A stretch of DNA of 64,000 nucleotides from Comamonas serinivorans (GTDB taxonomy: Bacteria > Pseudomonadota > Gammaproteobacteria > Burkholderiales > Burkholderiaceae_C), in the NCBI RefSeq assembly GCF_002158865.1, contig NZ_CP021455.1:1178001-1242000 (forward strand), given 5' to 3'. The notes under the pieces were generated by a model. It ran no database searches and was not told the origin of the DNA. It saw only the letters and a program-made list of their open reading frames with translations. The position numbers and the translations under genes are program-made. Shown piece by piece: positions 28,937-37,122 of this stretch. How positions within the stretch are numbered: the stretch's first letter is position 1; every line of letters starts with the position of its first letter.

Positions 28937-29398
28937 TCATCCGGGACTTCGAAATTTCAGAAAGCGCTGCCCGTCCAGCATCACCTCGCCCACGCGCTGG
29001 AATCCCAACCTGCTCAGGCCCCTGGTGCGCAGCCGGCTGGGCGGCAGCAAGATGTTGACGGCCTCCAGGCCCAGCTCAGCCCTGCGGCTCATGAAATGGC
29101 GAACAATCCGGCCACCTTGCCCCCAGTACGCAGGGAAAAGCACCAAAGCGAAATCAGCCTCGCCATCTTCTCGCTGAAAGCCGCCCCAGCCCGCAAAGTG
29201 GCCATCGACTCGGATGGCGAGCGGCCCATGGCCGTTGTCCACCCATTGCGCATCCTTGGCCTGAACCCATTCGGCAACGGCGTCTTCATCCCAGTTGGGG
29301 TCTGCCAAGGGCATGTGACGGATCACGTCGGGATGGCGCAGCAGCGCCATCCACTGGGGGATTGGAATGTCGGAGAAGGCGTGCAGAGAAAAACCCAT
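28937..29398 (-). CDS. GNAT-family N-acetyltransferase
   Basis: A protein of about 153 residues with the GNAT fold. Acetyl-CoA binding is suggested by AYWGQGGRIV (about residues 105-114), which fits the Q/R-x-x-G-x-G/A pattern, preceded by strand ADFALVLFP. The C-terminal RLGFQRVGEVMLDGQRFLKFR matches the last strands of the fold. Substrate is unknown. The open frame extends to 29488, but those extra residues derive from a palindromic repeat, so ATG 29398 (MGFSLHAFSD) is taken. Confidence 0.78.
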   Translation of the reverse strand: MGFSLHAFSDIPIPQWMALLRHPDVIRHMPLADPNWDEDAVAEWVQAKDAQWVDNGHGPLAIRVDGHFAGWGGFQREDGEADFALVLFPAYWGQGGRIVRHFMSRRAELGLEAVNILLPPSRLRTRGLSRLGFQRVGEVMLDGQRFLKFRSPG

Positions 29399-29463
29399 GC
29401 GGTGCGCGAAAACTGGAAGCAGGGCTAGCCTGGGGGCAGGGTGGGCGGAGAAGGTTGTGTGAG

Positions 29464-29515
29464 GCAGTATCACCTGATAGCCGTTCAAGAAAAAACGGCA
29501 TTCGGCTCATACTCC
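29464..29515. repeat. 52-bp palindromic intergenic element, copy 5
   Basis: Ends are GCAGTATC and CATACTCC, with inner GCCGTTC/AACGGCA around AAGAAAA. It lies between the dctP stop and the GNAT gene, both on the minus strand. Confidence 0.85.
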
Positions 29516-29622
29516 TGTTTGTGTCGAGGCCGTGTCGCACGGTCGCTCGAGCGGGTGCGAATGACATGGACCTCATCCACAGGCCCATCCGCCAGTCGGC
29601 GGATGGCCGTGCGGACGGGCGC

Positions 29623-30672
29623 TCAGCGCTTGCGGGCGGCGATGGCCTTCTCGGCCTCGGTCACCAGCGGCTCGCCGATCTGCTTCTTCCACTTGTCGAA
29701 CACCGGACGCGTGGCCTTGGCGAAGGCCTCGTGTTCCGCCGGGCTCAGCTTGGTCACGGTCACGCCCAGGCCTTGCAGCTCCTTGATCAGCGGCTGGTCG
29801 GCTTCGACCAGGCCCTTGCGGGCGATGACGATTTGCTCCTTGGCGGCGTCCAGGGCGGCCTGGCGCACGATGGCCTGGTCTTCCGGCGTCCACGAGGCCC
29901 AGACCTGCTTGTTCACCACGAACATCAGCGGGTCGGCCACGTAGCCCCACATCGTCAGGTGCTTCTGCTCCACGGTCTGCAGCTTGGCGGCCATGTAGAC
30001 CGACAGCGGGTTCTCCTGGCCGTCGACGGCGCCGCTGGCCATGGCGGGCTGGGCATCGGCCCAGCTCATCTGCGTCGGATTGGCGCCCAGCGCGGTGAAG
30101 GTTTCGAGGAACAGCGGCGAGCCCACCACGCGGATCTTCAGGCCCTTCAGGTCGGCCGGCGACTTGATGGCGTGCTTGGAGTTGGAGATTTCCCGGAAGC
30201 CGTTCTCACCCCAGGCCAGCGGCACCACGCCGGCCTTGTCCAGCGTGCCGAACAGCTGCTTGCCCACGCTGCCCTGCGTCAGCGCATCCATGCCCGCGAA
30301 GTCGGGGATCAGGAAGGGCAGCGAGAACAGGTTGAGCTGCTTGACCTGCGGCGACCAGTTGATGGTCGAGCCCACGGCCATGTCGATCACGCCCTGGCGC
30401 AACGCGGAGAACTCGCGCGTCTGGTCGCCCTGGATCAGCGACACGCCGGGGTAGAGCTTGATGTTGATGCGGCCGTTGGTGCGCTCGCGCACCTTGTTGG
30501 CCCACAGCTCGCCGCCCTTGCCCCACGGAAAGGCCGTGCCGAGCACCAGCGACATCTTGTATTCGGATTTGTACTTGGCCGGGTTGGCCTGGGCCAGGGC
30601 GGTTTGCGGCAGCAGGGCGGCGGCGAAGGTGGCGGCGCCGGCCAGGGCGATGAGGCTGCGACGAAGGTTCAT
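29623..30672 (-). CDS. dctP: TRAP transporter periplasmic solute-binding protein
   Basis: A 349-residue DctP-family protein. The N-terminal 27 residues (MNLRRSLIALAG... ending TALAQA) form a Sec signal peptide. The mature part shows the family features: GKGGELWANKVRERTNGRI near residue 50, the specificity-determining LKIRVVGSP with a conserved arginine that binds the substrate carboxylate, and NPLSVY. It would capture an organic acid for the DctQM permease. AGGAG lies eight bases before the ATG. It is the last gene of dctQ-dctM-lipoprotein-dctP. Confidence 0.92.
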   Translation of the reverse strand: MNLRRSLIALAGAATFAAALLPQTALAQANPAKYKSEYKMSLVLGTAFPWGKGGELWANKVRERTNGRINIKLYPGVSLIQGDQTREFSALRQGVIDMAVGSTINWSPQVKQLNLFSLPFLIPDFAGMDALTQGSVGKQLFGTLDKAGVVPLAWGENGFREISNSKHAIKSPADLKGLKIRVVGSPLFLETFTALGANPTQMSWADAQPAMASGAVDGQENPLSVYMAAKLQTVEQKHLTMWGYVADPLMFVVNKQVWASWTPEDQAIVRQAALDAAKEQIVIARKGLVEADQPLIKELQGLGVTVTKLSPAEHEAFAKATRPVFDKWKKQIGEPLVTEAEKAIAARKR

Positions 30673-30739
30673 GATCGGTCTCCTGGAGAGGTTTGTGGCC
30701 CTGGGGGCGGTGATGAAAAAGGGGTGGCGGGTGGCCGAT

Positions 30740-31270
30740 TCAGGGGGACAGGCGCGCAATGCCGACCCGGCCGTTCACCGGGCTGCCATCGAGGTTCAAC
30801 AGCAGCAGCTGGTTCTCGGACACGGCGCCAAACAGCATCACGCCGCTGACATCCTCGATGCGGTCCGGCGTCAGCCGCAGCTGGGTGCCGCCTTGTTCAA
30901 GGGCCCAGCGTCCCGTGACGCGTGGGATCACGACCCCACCTGTGAACACGTAACGGCCGCCCGCTTTGAACTCAAAGATTTTGGGATCGTCGCTGTCGCT
31001 GGCCTGGAGGTCGAAGATGACGTTGCTCAAGCCGAAGCGGCCGACGACCTGAGCGGGGGTCAGTTGGACGGTGGCTGCCGGTGCGGGTGTGGGCGCTGGC
31101 TCCGAGGCCGGCCCGTCCGCAGGCGCCGCCTGGGGGGCGAGGTGGTCGTCGCTGGTGCGGGGTGCCTGGACGACGTCGACCGCCTGGCTGCTGGCCGGCG
31201 GGTCGGACGCCTGCCCGCAGGCCGTCAACAGCATGCAGCAGGCCAGACCGGTGGAAAGACGCGTGATCAT
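30740..31270 (-). CDS. Lipoprotein of unknown function in the TRAP operon
   Basis: A 176-residue protein with a clear lipoprotein signal: basic start MITR, hydrophobic stretch, and lipobox LTAC with the lipidated cysteine at C18. A proline/alanine-rich linker (about residues 20-68) leads to a C-terminal beta-rich domain from residue 70 (VVGRFGLSNVIF ... FKAGGRYVF ... GRWALEQGGTQLRL). I do not recognise the domain. The start lies three bases after the dctM stop, and dctP follows 67 bp later, so it is part of the TRAP operon. Confidence 0.75.
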   Translation of the reverse strand: MITRLSTGLACCMLLTACGQASDPPASSQAVDVVQAPRTSDDHLAPQAAPADGPASEPAPTPAPAATVQLTPAQVVGRFGLSNVIFDLQASDSDDPKIFEFKAGGRYVFTGGVVIPRVTGRWALEQGGTQLRLTPDRIEDVSGVMLFGAVSENQLLLLNLDGSPVNGRVGIARLSP

Positions 31271-31273
31271 GGC

Positions 31274-32572
31274 CTAGTATCCAAGCTGATGCGGCAGCCA
31301 CAAAGCGATCTGAGGCCAATACATCACGGCCAGCATGACCAGGCCCATGGCGATCAGCATGGGCCAGACCCAGCGGATCGTTTCTTCCATGCGCACGCCG
31401 GCGATGCGGCAGGACACCATCAGGTTCACGGCCAGCGGCGGCATGAACTGGCCCAGGGCCACCTTCAGCGTGATCAGCACGCCGAACCACACCGGGTTCC
31501 ACTGGTAGTGGTCGATGATGGGCCACAGCAGCGGCACGAAGATCAGGATGATGGACACGCCGTCGAGGAACATGCCGACCACGATCAGCATGAGCATCAG
31601 CAGGATGAGCACGCCCATCTCGCCCAGGCCCGAGTTGACGATGGCGTTCGTGACGGGGTCGATGATGCCCAGGGTGGACAGCGAGTAGGCAAAGATGCCC
31701 GCCAGCGACACCACCAGCAGGATCACGGCCGACAGCTCGCCCGACTCGCGCAGGATGGGGAAGAGGTCGCGCACCTTGATCGTGCGGTGGATGCACATGC
31801 CCACGAACAGACCGTAGAACACGGCGATCACGGCGGCCTCGGTGGGCGTGAACCAGCCCATGCGCATGCCGCCCAAGATCAGCACCGGCGCCGACAGGCC
31901 CCAGATGGCCTCGCGAAAGCTCTGCCACAGCGCGGGGCGGGGCAGGGCGGCTTCGAGCTGCCCCATGTTGTGGCGGCGCGCCAGCCACACCGCGGGCACG
32001 ATGAGGGCGATGCCGGCCAACACGCCGGGCACCATGCCGGCGGCAAACAGCGCCGGCACCGAGGCTCCGGGCACCAGCACCGAATAGACGATGAAGGCGA
32101 CCGACGGTGGAATCAGGATGTCCGTAGCGGCAGCGGCGCCCACCACGCTAGCCGAATACGCGTTGGGATAACCGGCGCGCGACATGGCGGCGATCATCAC
32201 TGCGCCCACCGCTGCGGCGTTGGCTGGGCCCGAGCCCGAAATGCCACCCAGGAACATGGCCACGACGATGGCCACCAGCGGCAGCATGCCAGGCCCGCGG
32301 CCCACGATGGCGATGGCAAAGTTCACCAGCCGCGCGGCGACGCCCGAGCGGTCGAAGATCGACCCCACGAGCACGAACATCGGGATGGCCAGCAGCGGGT
32401 ACTTGCCCAGGCCGGCGTAGAAGTTCTGCGGCACGGCCAGCAGGCCGAACCACATCACGTCCTGGTTCGCCAGCGCGATGGCCGCGGCGCCGGCCAGGCC
32501 CAGGGCCACGCCGATCGGCACGCCGATCAGCATCATGGCGATGAAGGCGACGAAGAGCAGCGTGGCGATCAT
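31274..32572 (-). CDS. dctM: TRAP transporter large permease subunit
   Basis: A 432-residue inner-membrane protein of the DctM/SiaM large-subunit family with about 12 helices. Family features are the N-terminal LLFVAFIAMMLIGVPIGVALG, GGISGSGPANAAAVGAVMI (the conserved GxSGSGxA loop) and PPSVAFIVYSVLVPG. It uses an ion gradient to import the substrate delivered by DctP. The start is taken at ATG 32572 (MIATLLF). Extra upstream codons are hydrophilic and unlike the family. Confidence 0.93.
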   Translation of the reverse strand: MIATLLFVAFIAMMLIGVPIGVALGLAGAAAIALANQDVMWFGLLAVPQNFYAGLGKYPLLAIPMFVLVGSIFDRSGVAARLVNFAIAIVGRGPGMLPLVAIVVAMFLGGISGSGPANAAAVGAVMIAAMSRAGYPNAYSASVVGAAAATDILIPPSVAFIVYSVLVPGASVPALFAAGMVPGVLAGIALIVPAVWLARRHNMGQLEAALPRPALWQSFREAIWGLSAPVLILGGMRMGWFTPTEAAVIAVFYGLFVGMCIHRTIKVRDLFPILRESGELSAVILLVVSLAGIFAYSLSTLGIIDPVTNAIVNSGLGEMGVLILLMLMLIVVGMFLDGVSIILIFVPLLWPIIDHYQWNPVWFGVLITLKVALGQFMPPLAVNLMVSCRIAGVRMEETIRWVWPMLIAMGLVMLAVMYWPQIALWLPHQLGY

Positions 32573-32702
32573 GACCAGGCTCCCACGTTGCTCAGCGCGG
32601 TGCGCAGGGCCTGCTGCCCTTGGGGGCCGCGTGGTGCCACGCTGCACGGCGTGGGGGCGATCTGGCGGGAGAACGGCTGCGGGCCGTGGCCGGTCAACCG
32701 GG

Positions 32703-33260
32703 TCATGCGGGGTCCTTGTTCACGGGGGTGCCGGGGTCGGGGCGCGACTGCCGGATGTACAGACCCAGCGCCCGCAGCGTGATGGCGAAGGCGCAGATCG
32801 GCATCCACATCGTGTACCACCAGACGGGCACGCCGATGCCGGGCGAGGTCTCGCCGAATTCGATGTCGTCCAGGAGCACGCGTGCGCTCAGCACCGTGAG
32901 CAGGGCAAAGAACACGACCACCAGGGCCGTGGCGACGCGGGCGAACGCGCGCTGGCGGCTGCTGCTGCCGCGCTCGGCAAAGTACTCGATGCGGATGTGG
33001 GCGTTGCGCGCGAAGGCGGCCGAACCGGCGACCATGGCCAGCACGATCATCAGGAAGACCGAAAACTCCTCGGTCCAGGCGAACGAGACGCTGGTGAAGT
33101 AGCGCACCAGCACGTTGGCAAAGGTGATCAGCGCCAGGGCCGCCATGATGAGGACGGTGAGCCAGTCCTCGATCTTGAGCGGCACGCGCGTGTTCACGTC
33201 GGGGGGCGAGCCGGCGTCGGGACGCGCCTCGTCGGGGTCGGGCAATTCGGGAGAGGACAT
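32703..33260 (-). CDS. dctQ: TRAP transporter small permease subunit
   Basis: A 185-residue protein with four predicted helices between residues 30 and 170. The DctQ pattern is visible in FANVLVRYFTSVSFAWTEEFS and AFARNAHIRIEYF. The N-terminal 25 residues are acidic and hydrophilic. It pairs with DctM. A 130-bp gap to dctM is longer than usual for this pair, but I see no promoter or gene in it. Confidence 0.9.
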   Translation of the reverse strand: MSSPELPDPDEARPDAGSPPDVNTRVPLKIEDWLTVLIMAALALITFANVLVRYFTSVSFAWTEEFSVFLMIVLAMVAGSAAFARNAHIRIEYFAERGSSSRQRAFARVATALVVVFFALLTVLSARVLLDDIEFGETSPGIGVPVWWYTMWMPICAFAITLRALGLYIRQSRPDPGTPVNKDPA

Positions 33261-33834
33261 GGGCCAGCAACACAGGAGATGCCAGGGCGAAGCGCTGCGG
33301 TGGGCAGGGCCAACCGTCTCCCTGGATCGGATTGGGCATCAAAACGGTGCGACATCTTACTTTCTGGTACGCGTTCGGTCCTTCGGTCTGCCACACGCGT
33401 GCAGCCGGCGCACTGTGTCAGGGCGATGACGGCCGGGGCCAGGCCCTCGCGTGAGGGTGGCCGATGACGACTGCGCTGCGGGTTGCTCGGCGCAGCGGGG
33501 CGGGCAGGCATCCGCTCGCGGCCACCTGGGGCCGCGGTGAGTCCCCCTCGGCCATCGCCGGAGCGGTTTGCGCGCGGTCGGTTGAGGTGGCTGCACCGGC
33601 CCAGGCCGGCTCCTGCCACGGTCTTGCCCATCCACCGGCGATGCCGGCTTTCCATGACGACGTTCAACACCGACGGTGAGGTCGGCCAGCCCTGCGGGGT
33701 CCTCACGCAGGTCCCAGGCCAGCAGCTCGTTGGCGTTCGTCGGGTGCATCGCCAGCGGCCACATCACGGCCAGACAGCCGCGGGTGGGTGAAAACACGCC
33801 CGACACGATGCTCCGCGGCGGCGCCGGGCATTCG
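33261..33834. other. 574-bp stretch with no supportable gene
   Basis: It lies upstream of dctQ and downstream of the sensor kinase, both on the minus strand. A minus-strand frame over 33640-33780 (reading WPLAMHPTNANELLAWDLRED) is less repetitive than its surroundings and may be a remnant of a lost gene, but I cannot assign it. The TRAP operon promoter should be near 33270-33370. Confidence 0.45.
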
Positions 33835-35490
33835 TCAGGCCGCGCCGGTGCGGCCCTGCGACGCCGGCGCAGCGGAGGCCATCCGGCAGGGCGTGAGCCG
33901 CAAGCTGGCGCGCAGCCCCTTGAGGCGCGCGCTTTTCGCAAGCACCAGCTCGCCGCCATAGGCGTGCGCGACTTGTCGCGCGATGGCCAGGCCCAGGCCG
34001 TGTCCCGACACGGATTCGTCGAAGCGCAAGCCGCGCTGGCCGGCGCGCTGCAGCTGCTCGGCGCTCATGCCCGGGCCGTCGTCCTCGATGTGCAGCCACA
34101 GGCTGTCGCCCTCGGCGCTGGCCTGCACGGCCACGGTCGAGGCTGCCCACTTGCCGGCGTTGTCCAGCAGGTTGCCCAGCACTTCCGCCAGGTCGGTGGC
34201 GTCGCCACGCCAGAGCCACGGGATGGAGTCGGGCAGGTCCAGGTGCCAGTTCAGCTCCTGCGCCGCATGCAGCTTGCGCATGGCGCGCACCACCTCGCGC
34301 AGGGAATCGGCCACGTTCACCGTGCCGGTGGCGGCCCGGGCCTGGGTGGCGTCGCTCCAGGTGCGGGCCTGGTAGCGGTCGATCAGCTCCGTCAGCGTCT
34401 GGCTGTGTTGCAGCACCTCCGCGGCGCTCACGCTGGGCTGCTGGCTGGCGGCGGCCGTGAGCAGGGCCAGGGGCTTTTTCAGGGCGTGGTTCAGGTCGGC
34501 GGCATGGGCCCGCGCCCGGCTGACCACCTGGGCGTTCTGCTGCAGCAGGGCCTGCAACTCCTGCTGCAGCGGGGCCAGGTCGGCGCCCACGCGCACATGA
34601 GGCACCGCGTGCTCGGCAGCTTGCGCGGGGTCCCGTTGGGCGGCCACAGCCTGGGCAAAGCGCCGCAGCGGCAGCAGGCCCACCCGCAGCTGCACGGCCA
34701 GCAGCACCGCCAGCAGGGCCACCAGGGCGATGGCCGTGGTCAGCAGGATGTGGTCGATGCGCTGCAGGCTGGCGCGCAGGGCGGTGGCCGGGCCGTAGAC
34801 GGTCAGGCTCACGGGCACATCCAGGCCGCTCACGGCCACGCGCTGCTGCCAGCCGATCAGGGGCTCGCCCAGTGGCCCCGTGGCTTGCACCAGGCCCAAG
34901 GCGGCTGGGCCCACGGCCCGATGCGCCACCAGGCTGGGGGCATCCCACAGCGAGCGCGAGACGCCACGCGGCATGAACGGCATGGATGGCATGGATGGCG
35001 CGGCGCCGTCGGATGCGGCGCGCCCGGCAACGGGTGGCGGAACTTGGGCTTCATGGGCCCAGGCCGTGTTGTCGGCGTCGTTGGATGGCGCCAACGAGGG
35101 CGCCTGAACCGAGGGGGACGCCGATGCCCCCGGCGCGGGCTGGCGGTGCGCGGCGCGTGGTTCAGACGGCGCTGCGCCGGCTGCGGAAACGTCGGCCTGG
35201 GCCTGCCAGTACCAGCCCGAGTAAATGGTGCTGAACTCGTCGGCGCTGGTTGGGGGCTCGCCGAGGCGCTGCTGGGGGCCGGGTCGCAGGCGTGCGGCCA
35301 CCCGTTGGTGCTTGTCTTGCAGGGTCTGCGCCATGCTGGCGTACAGGGCGTCGTGCATCTGCTGGCGCAGCACGGCCGATCCCGCACCCACCACCAGCGC
35401 GGCCGGCACCAGCGCCAGCCAGGTGATGCGCTGCGCAATCGTCCAGGGACGTGAGGCCGGACGGGAGGAGGGCTGCGGGCGTGGCGTCAA
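33835..35490 (-). CDS. Sensor histidine kinase (PhoQ-like)
   Basis: A 551-residue membrane kinase. It has a first helix at about 22-42, a large periplasmic region (43-245) with a proline/alanine/serine-rich low-complexity part near 100-170, and a second helix at 248-268. The phosphoacceptor H335 lies in ADLNHALKKPLALL, a PhoQ-type H-box. The ATP domain has the N-box LGNLLDNAGKWA (N440, N444), DDGPGM and GHGLGLAIA. It follows the response regulator on the same strand, separated by a palindromic element. The signal is unknown. Confidence 0.9.
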   Translation of the reverse strand: MTPRPQPSSRPASRPWTIAQRITWLALVPAALVVGAGSAVLRQQMHDALYASMAQTLQDKHQRVAARLRPGPQQRLGEPPTSADEFSTIYSGWYWQAQADVSAAGAAPSEPRAAHRQPAPGASASPSVQAPSLAPSNDADNTAWAHEAQVPPPVAGRAASDGAAPSMPSMPFMPRGVSRSLWDAPSLVAHRAVGPAALGLVQATGPLGEPLIGWQQRVAVSGLDVPVSLTVYGPATALRASLQRIDHILLTTAIALVALLAVLLAVQLRVGLLPLRRFAQAVAAQRDPAQAAEHAVPHVRVGADLAPLQQELQALLQQNAQVVSRARAHAADLNHALKKPLALLTAAASQQPSVSAAEVLQHSQTLTELIDRYQARTWSDATQARAATGTVNVADSLREVVRAMRKLHAAQELNWHLDLPDSIPWLWRGDATDLAEVLGNLLDNAGKWAASTVAVQASAEGDSLWLHIEDDGPGMSAEQLQRAGQRGLRFDESVSGHGLGLAIARQVAHAYGGELVLAKSARLKGLRASLRLTPCRMASAAPASQGRTGAA

Positions 35491-35500
35491 TCGGGTGGTG

Positions 35501-35551
35501 GGGGTATGGTGCAGTTATCGATGTCAATGAAACGGCAAGGGGGTTATACCC
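35501..35551. repeat. Palindromic intergenic element, copy 6 (51 bp)
   Basis: Ends are GGGGTATGG and TTATACCC, with inner TTATCGATGTCAA and GAAACGGCAA. The inner stem is degraded. It lies inside an operon, between the response regulator stop and the kinase start. Confidence 0.75.
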
Positions 35552-35569
35552 ATGCATGTCATTGACGCG

Positions 35570-36232
35570 TCAATCCACCTTCAGCCGGAACCCCTGGCCG
35601 CGCTCGGTCACCAGCAGGTCGGGCGCACCCAGCTTGCGGCGGATGCGGCCGATGAGCACGTCCAGGGTGTTGGAGTCGGGGTCCAGGTCACGTGCGTAGA
35701 CGTGTTCGCTGATGGCCGTGCGCGTGAGCAGCTGACCCGGGTGGTGCATGAAGTAGGCCAGGATTTTGTGCTCCTGCGCCGTCAGCTGCAAACCCTGGCC
35801 CTGCCAGACAAAGCGGCCCGCGGCCACGTCGTATTCGAGCCCGCCGGCCCGCAGCACCGCGCTGCCGCTGCCCGACACGCGGCGCAGCATGGCGCGCAGG
35901 CGCAGCACCACCTCTTCGAGCATGAAGGGCTTGGTCAGGTAGTCGTCGGCCCCCGCGTTGAAGCCTGCCAGCTTGTCGCTCCAGCGGTTGCGTGCCGTCA
36001 GCACCAGCACCGGCCAATGGCGGTCGGCCTCGCGCCAGTCGCGCAGCACGGTCAGGCCGTCCTTGCGCGGCAGGCCCAGGTCCAGCACCGCGGCGTCGTA
36101 GGCCTCGACGCTGCCCGCAAACGCCGCGGCCTCGCCGTCGTGCTCCACGTCGACCACGAAGCCGGCCGCCTGCAGGGCATGCTGAATCTGCGCGGCCAGC
36201 GCCACATCGTCTTCCACCACCAGGATGCGCAC
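35570..36232 (-). CDS. OmpR/PhoB-family response regulator
   Basis: A 220-residue transcription factor. The receiver domain has the acidic pocket D8-D9, phosphorylation site D51 in AVLDLGLP, T79 and K101 in YLTKPF. The C-terminal winged-helix domain runs from about 125 to 220 (LTAQEHKILAYFMHHPGQ, TRTAISEHVY, GRIRRKLG, ERGQGFRL). It starts three bases after the stop of the PepSY gene and lies upstream of the kinase, so PepSY, regulator and kinase are one operon. A half-site array fitting this family lies in the divergent promoter region at 37008-37046. Confidence 0.94.
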   Translation of the reverse strand: MRILVVEDDVALAAQIQHALQAAGFVVDVEHDGEAAAFAGSVEAYDAAVLDLGLPRKDGLTVLRDWREADRHWPVLVLTARNRWSDKLAGFNAGADDYLTKPFMLEEVVLRLRAMLRRVSGSGSAVLRAGGLEYDVAAGRFVWQGQGLQLTAQEHKILAYFMHHPGQLLTRTAISEHVYARDLDPDSNTLDVLIGRIRRKLGAPDLLVTERGQGFRLKVD

Positions 36233-36235
36233 CCG

Positions 36236-36982
36236 TCAGTCCTCCACCTTGCGCTTGAGGATGGCGCCCGTCCTCGCGTCCACGTGCAGCTCCAGCGTGC
36301 TGCCAGGGTCCTGCGCCAGCTCGATTTCGTAGTACGCCCCCTGGCGCTCGTCCTGCTCCAGCTCCACCTCGCGCACCAGGCCGGCGAAGCGGCCGCTCAA
36401 GGCCTGCAGCACCTCGGGCATGGGGGTGATGGCCGTGGCCGACAGGCTGCCCGCTGGGCCTTCGAGCGCGCCGGTGCGCGCATCCATGAGCACCTTGTGC
36501 GTCGTGGTGCCGCGCGGCATGAGCTTGAGCTTGTAGTGGGCCTTGCCGCGGTTCACCTCGAACTCGGCATCGACCACGCGGCTGCCCAGCTGCTGCTCCA
36601 CACGCCGCAGGTGCGCGGCCAGCTGGGCCAGGGTCAAGGCCTGGTCGCCCAGGTCGGGCTCCTGCGCCAGCACGCGCCCGGTTGCCGCGTCCACCAACAG
36701 CTCTTGCTTGTGCCCTTGCGGGCTGGCCAGGGTGATTTCGTAGCGCAGCTCGCCCTGCGGCCCGCGCTTGGTTTCCACGTCCAGCACACGGCCAGGGTAT
36801 GTCTTGCTCAGGTCTGACACGATGACGGCCAAGGGCTTGTACTGCCCGGTGTGCACGCCGGCACGCACCTGGTCCTGCTCGCCAGCCCAGCCGCCGGGCA
36901 GGGCCAGCAGCCCGCTCGCGGCCACGGCGGCCAGCGTCGCGCGCAGCAGGGCAAAAGGAGGGCGGATCGCGCGCGGTGTCAT
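36236..36982 (-). CDS. PepSY-domain periplasmic protein
   Basis: A 248-residue protein with an N-terminal signal or anchor (about 10-33, ending GGWAG). Three PepSY-like repeats follow, each ending in a VDA(R/A)TG motif: VLDVETKRG to LLVDAATGRVL, VVDAEFEVNRG to LMDARTGAL, and VREVELEQDE to HVDARTGAIL. PepSY domains are thought to act as inhibitory or sensory modules at the cell surface. First gene of the operon with the two-component system; it probably modulates or reports to the kinase, which is inference. Confidence 0.85.
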   Translation of the reverse strand: MTPRAIRPPFALLRATLAAVAASGLLALPGGWAGEQDQVRAGVHTGQYKPLAVIVSDLSKTYPGRVLDVETKRGPQGELRYEITLASPQGHKQELLVDAATGRVLAQEPDLGDQALTLAQLAAHLRRVEQQLGSRVVDAEFEVNRGKAHYKLKLMPRGTTTHKVLMDARTGALEGPAGSLSATAITPMPEVLQALSGRFAGLVREVELEQDERQGAYYEIELAQDPGSTLELHVDARTGAILKRKVED

Positions 36983-37007
36983 GCGGCTCGATTGTGCCGG
37001 TCGCCGG

Positions 37008-37046
37008 TTAAACGCCGCGTGAACGGCCGCTTCACGCTCGGTTTAG
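37008..37046. promoter_or_regulatory. Putative response-regulator operator between the PepSY genes
   Basis: TTAAAC (37008-37013) and GTGAAC (37019-37024) are spaced 11 bp start to start. The complementary arrangement, GTGAAG and CTAAAC on the other strand (37035-37030 and 37046-37041), repeats the same pattern in inverted orientation. Direct half-sites with 11-bp period are the signature of OmpR/PhoB-family binding. The site lies between divergent promoters, so the adjacent regulator probably controls both. Confidence 0.6.
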
Positions 37047-37122
37047 GGGCGGTTGTCGACACTGACACCGTCGTTGGCAGCCGGCTGGCTCGCTGCCGTT
37101 CATCCCGTTTCCGGAGTTTTTC

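Noticed and set aside
29399..29488. N-terminal extension of the GNAT protein beginning MNGYQVILPH
   Set aside because: The extra codons derive from palindromic element copy 5. The conserved fold starts at the ATG at 29398.
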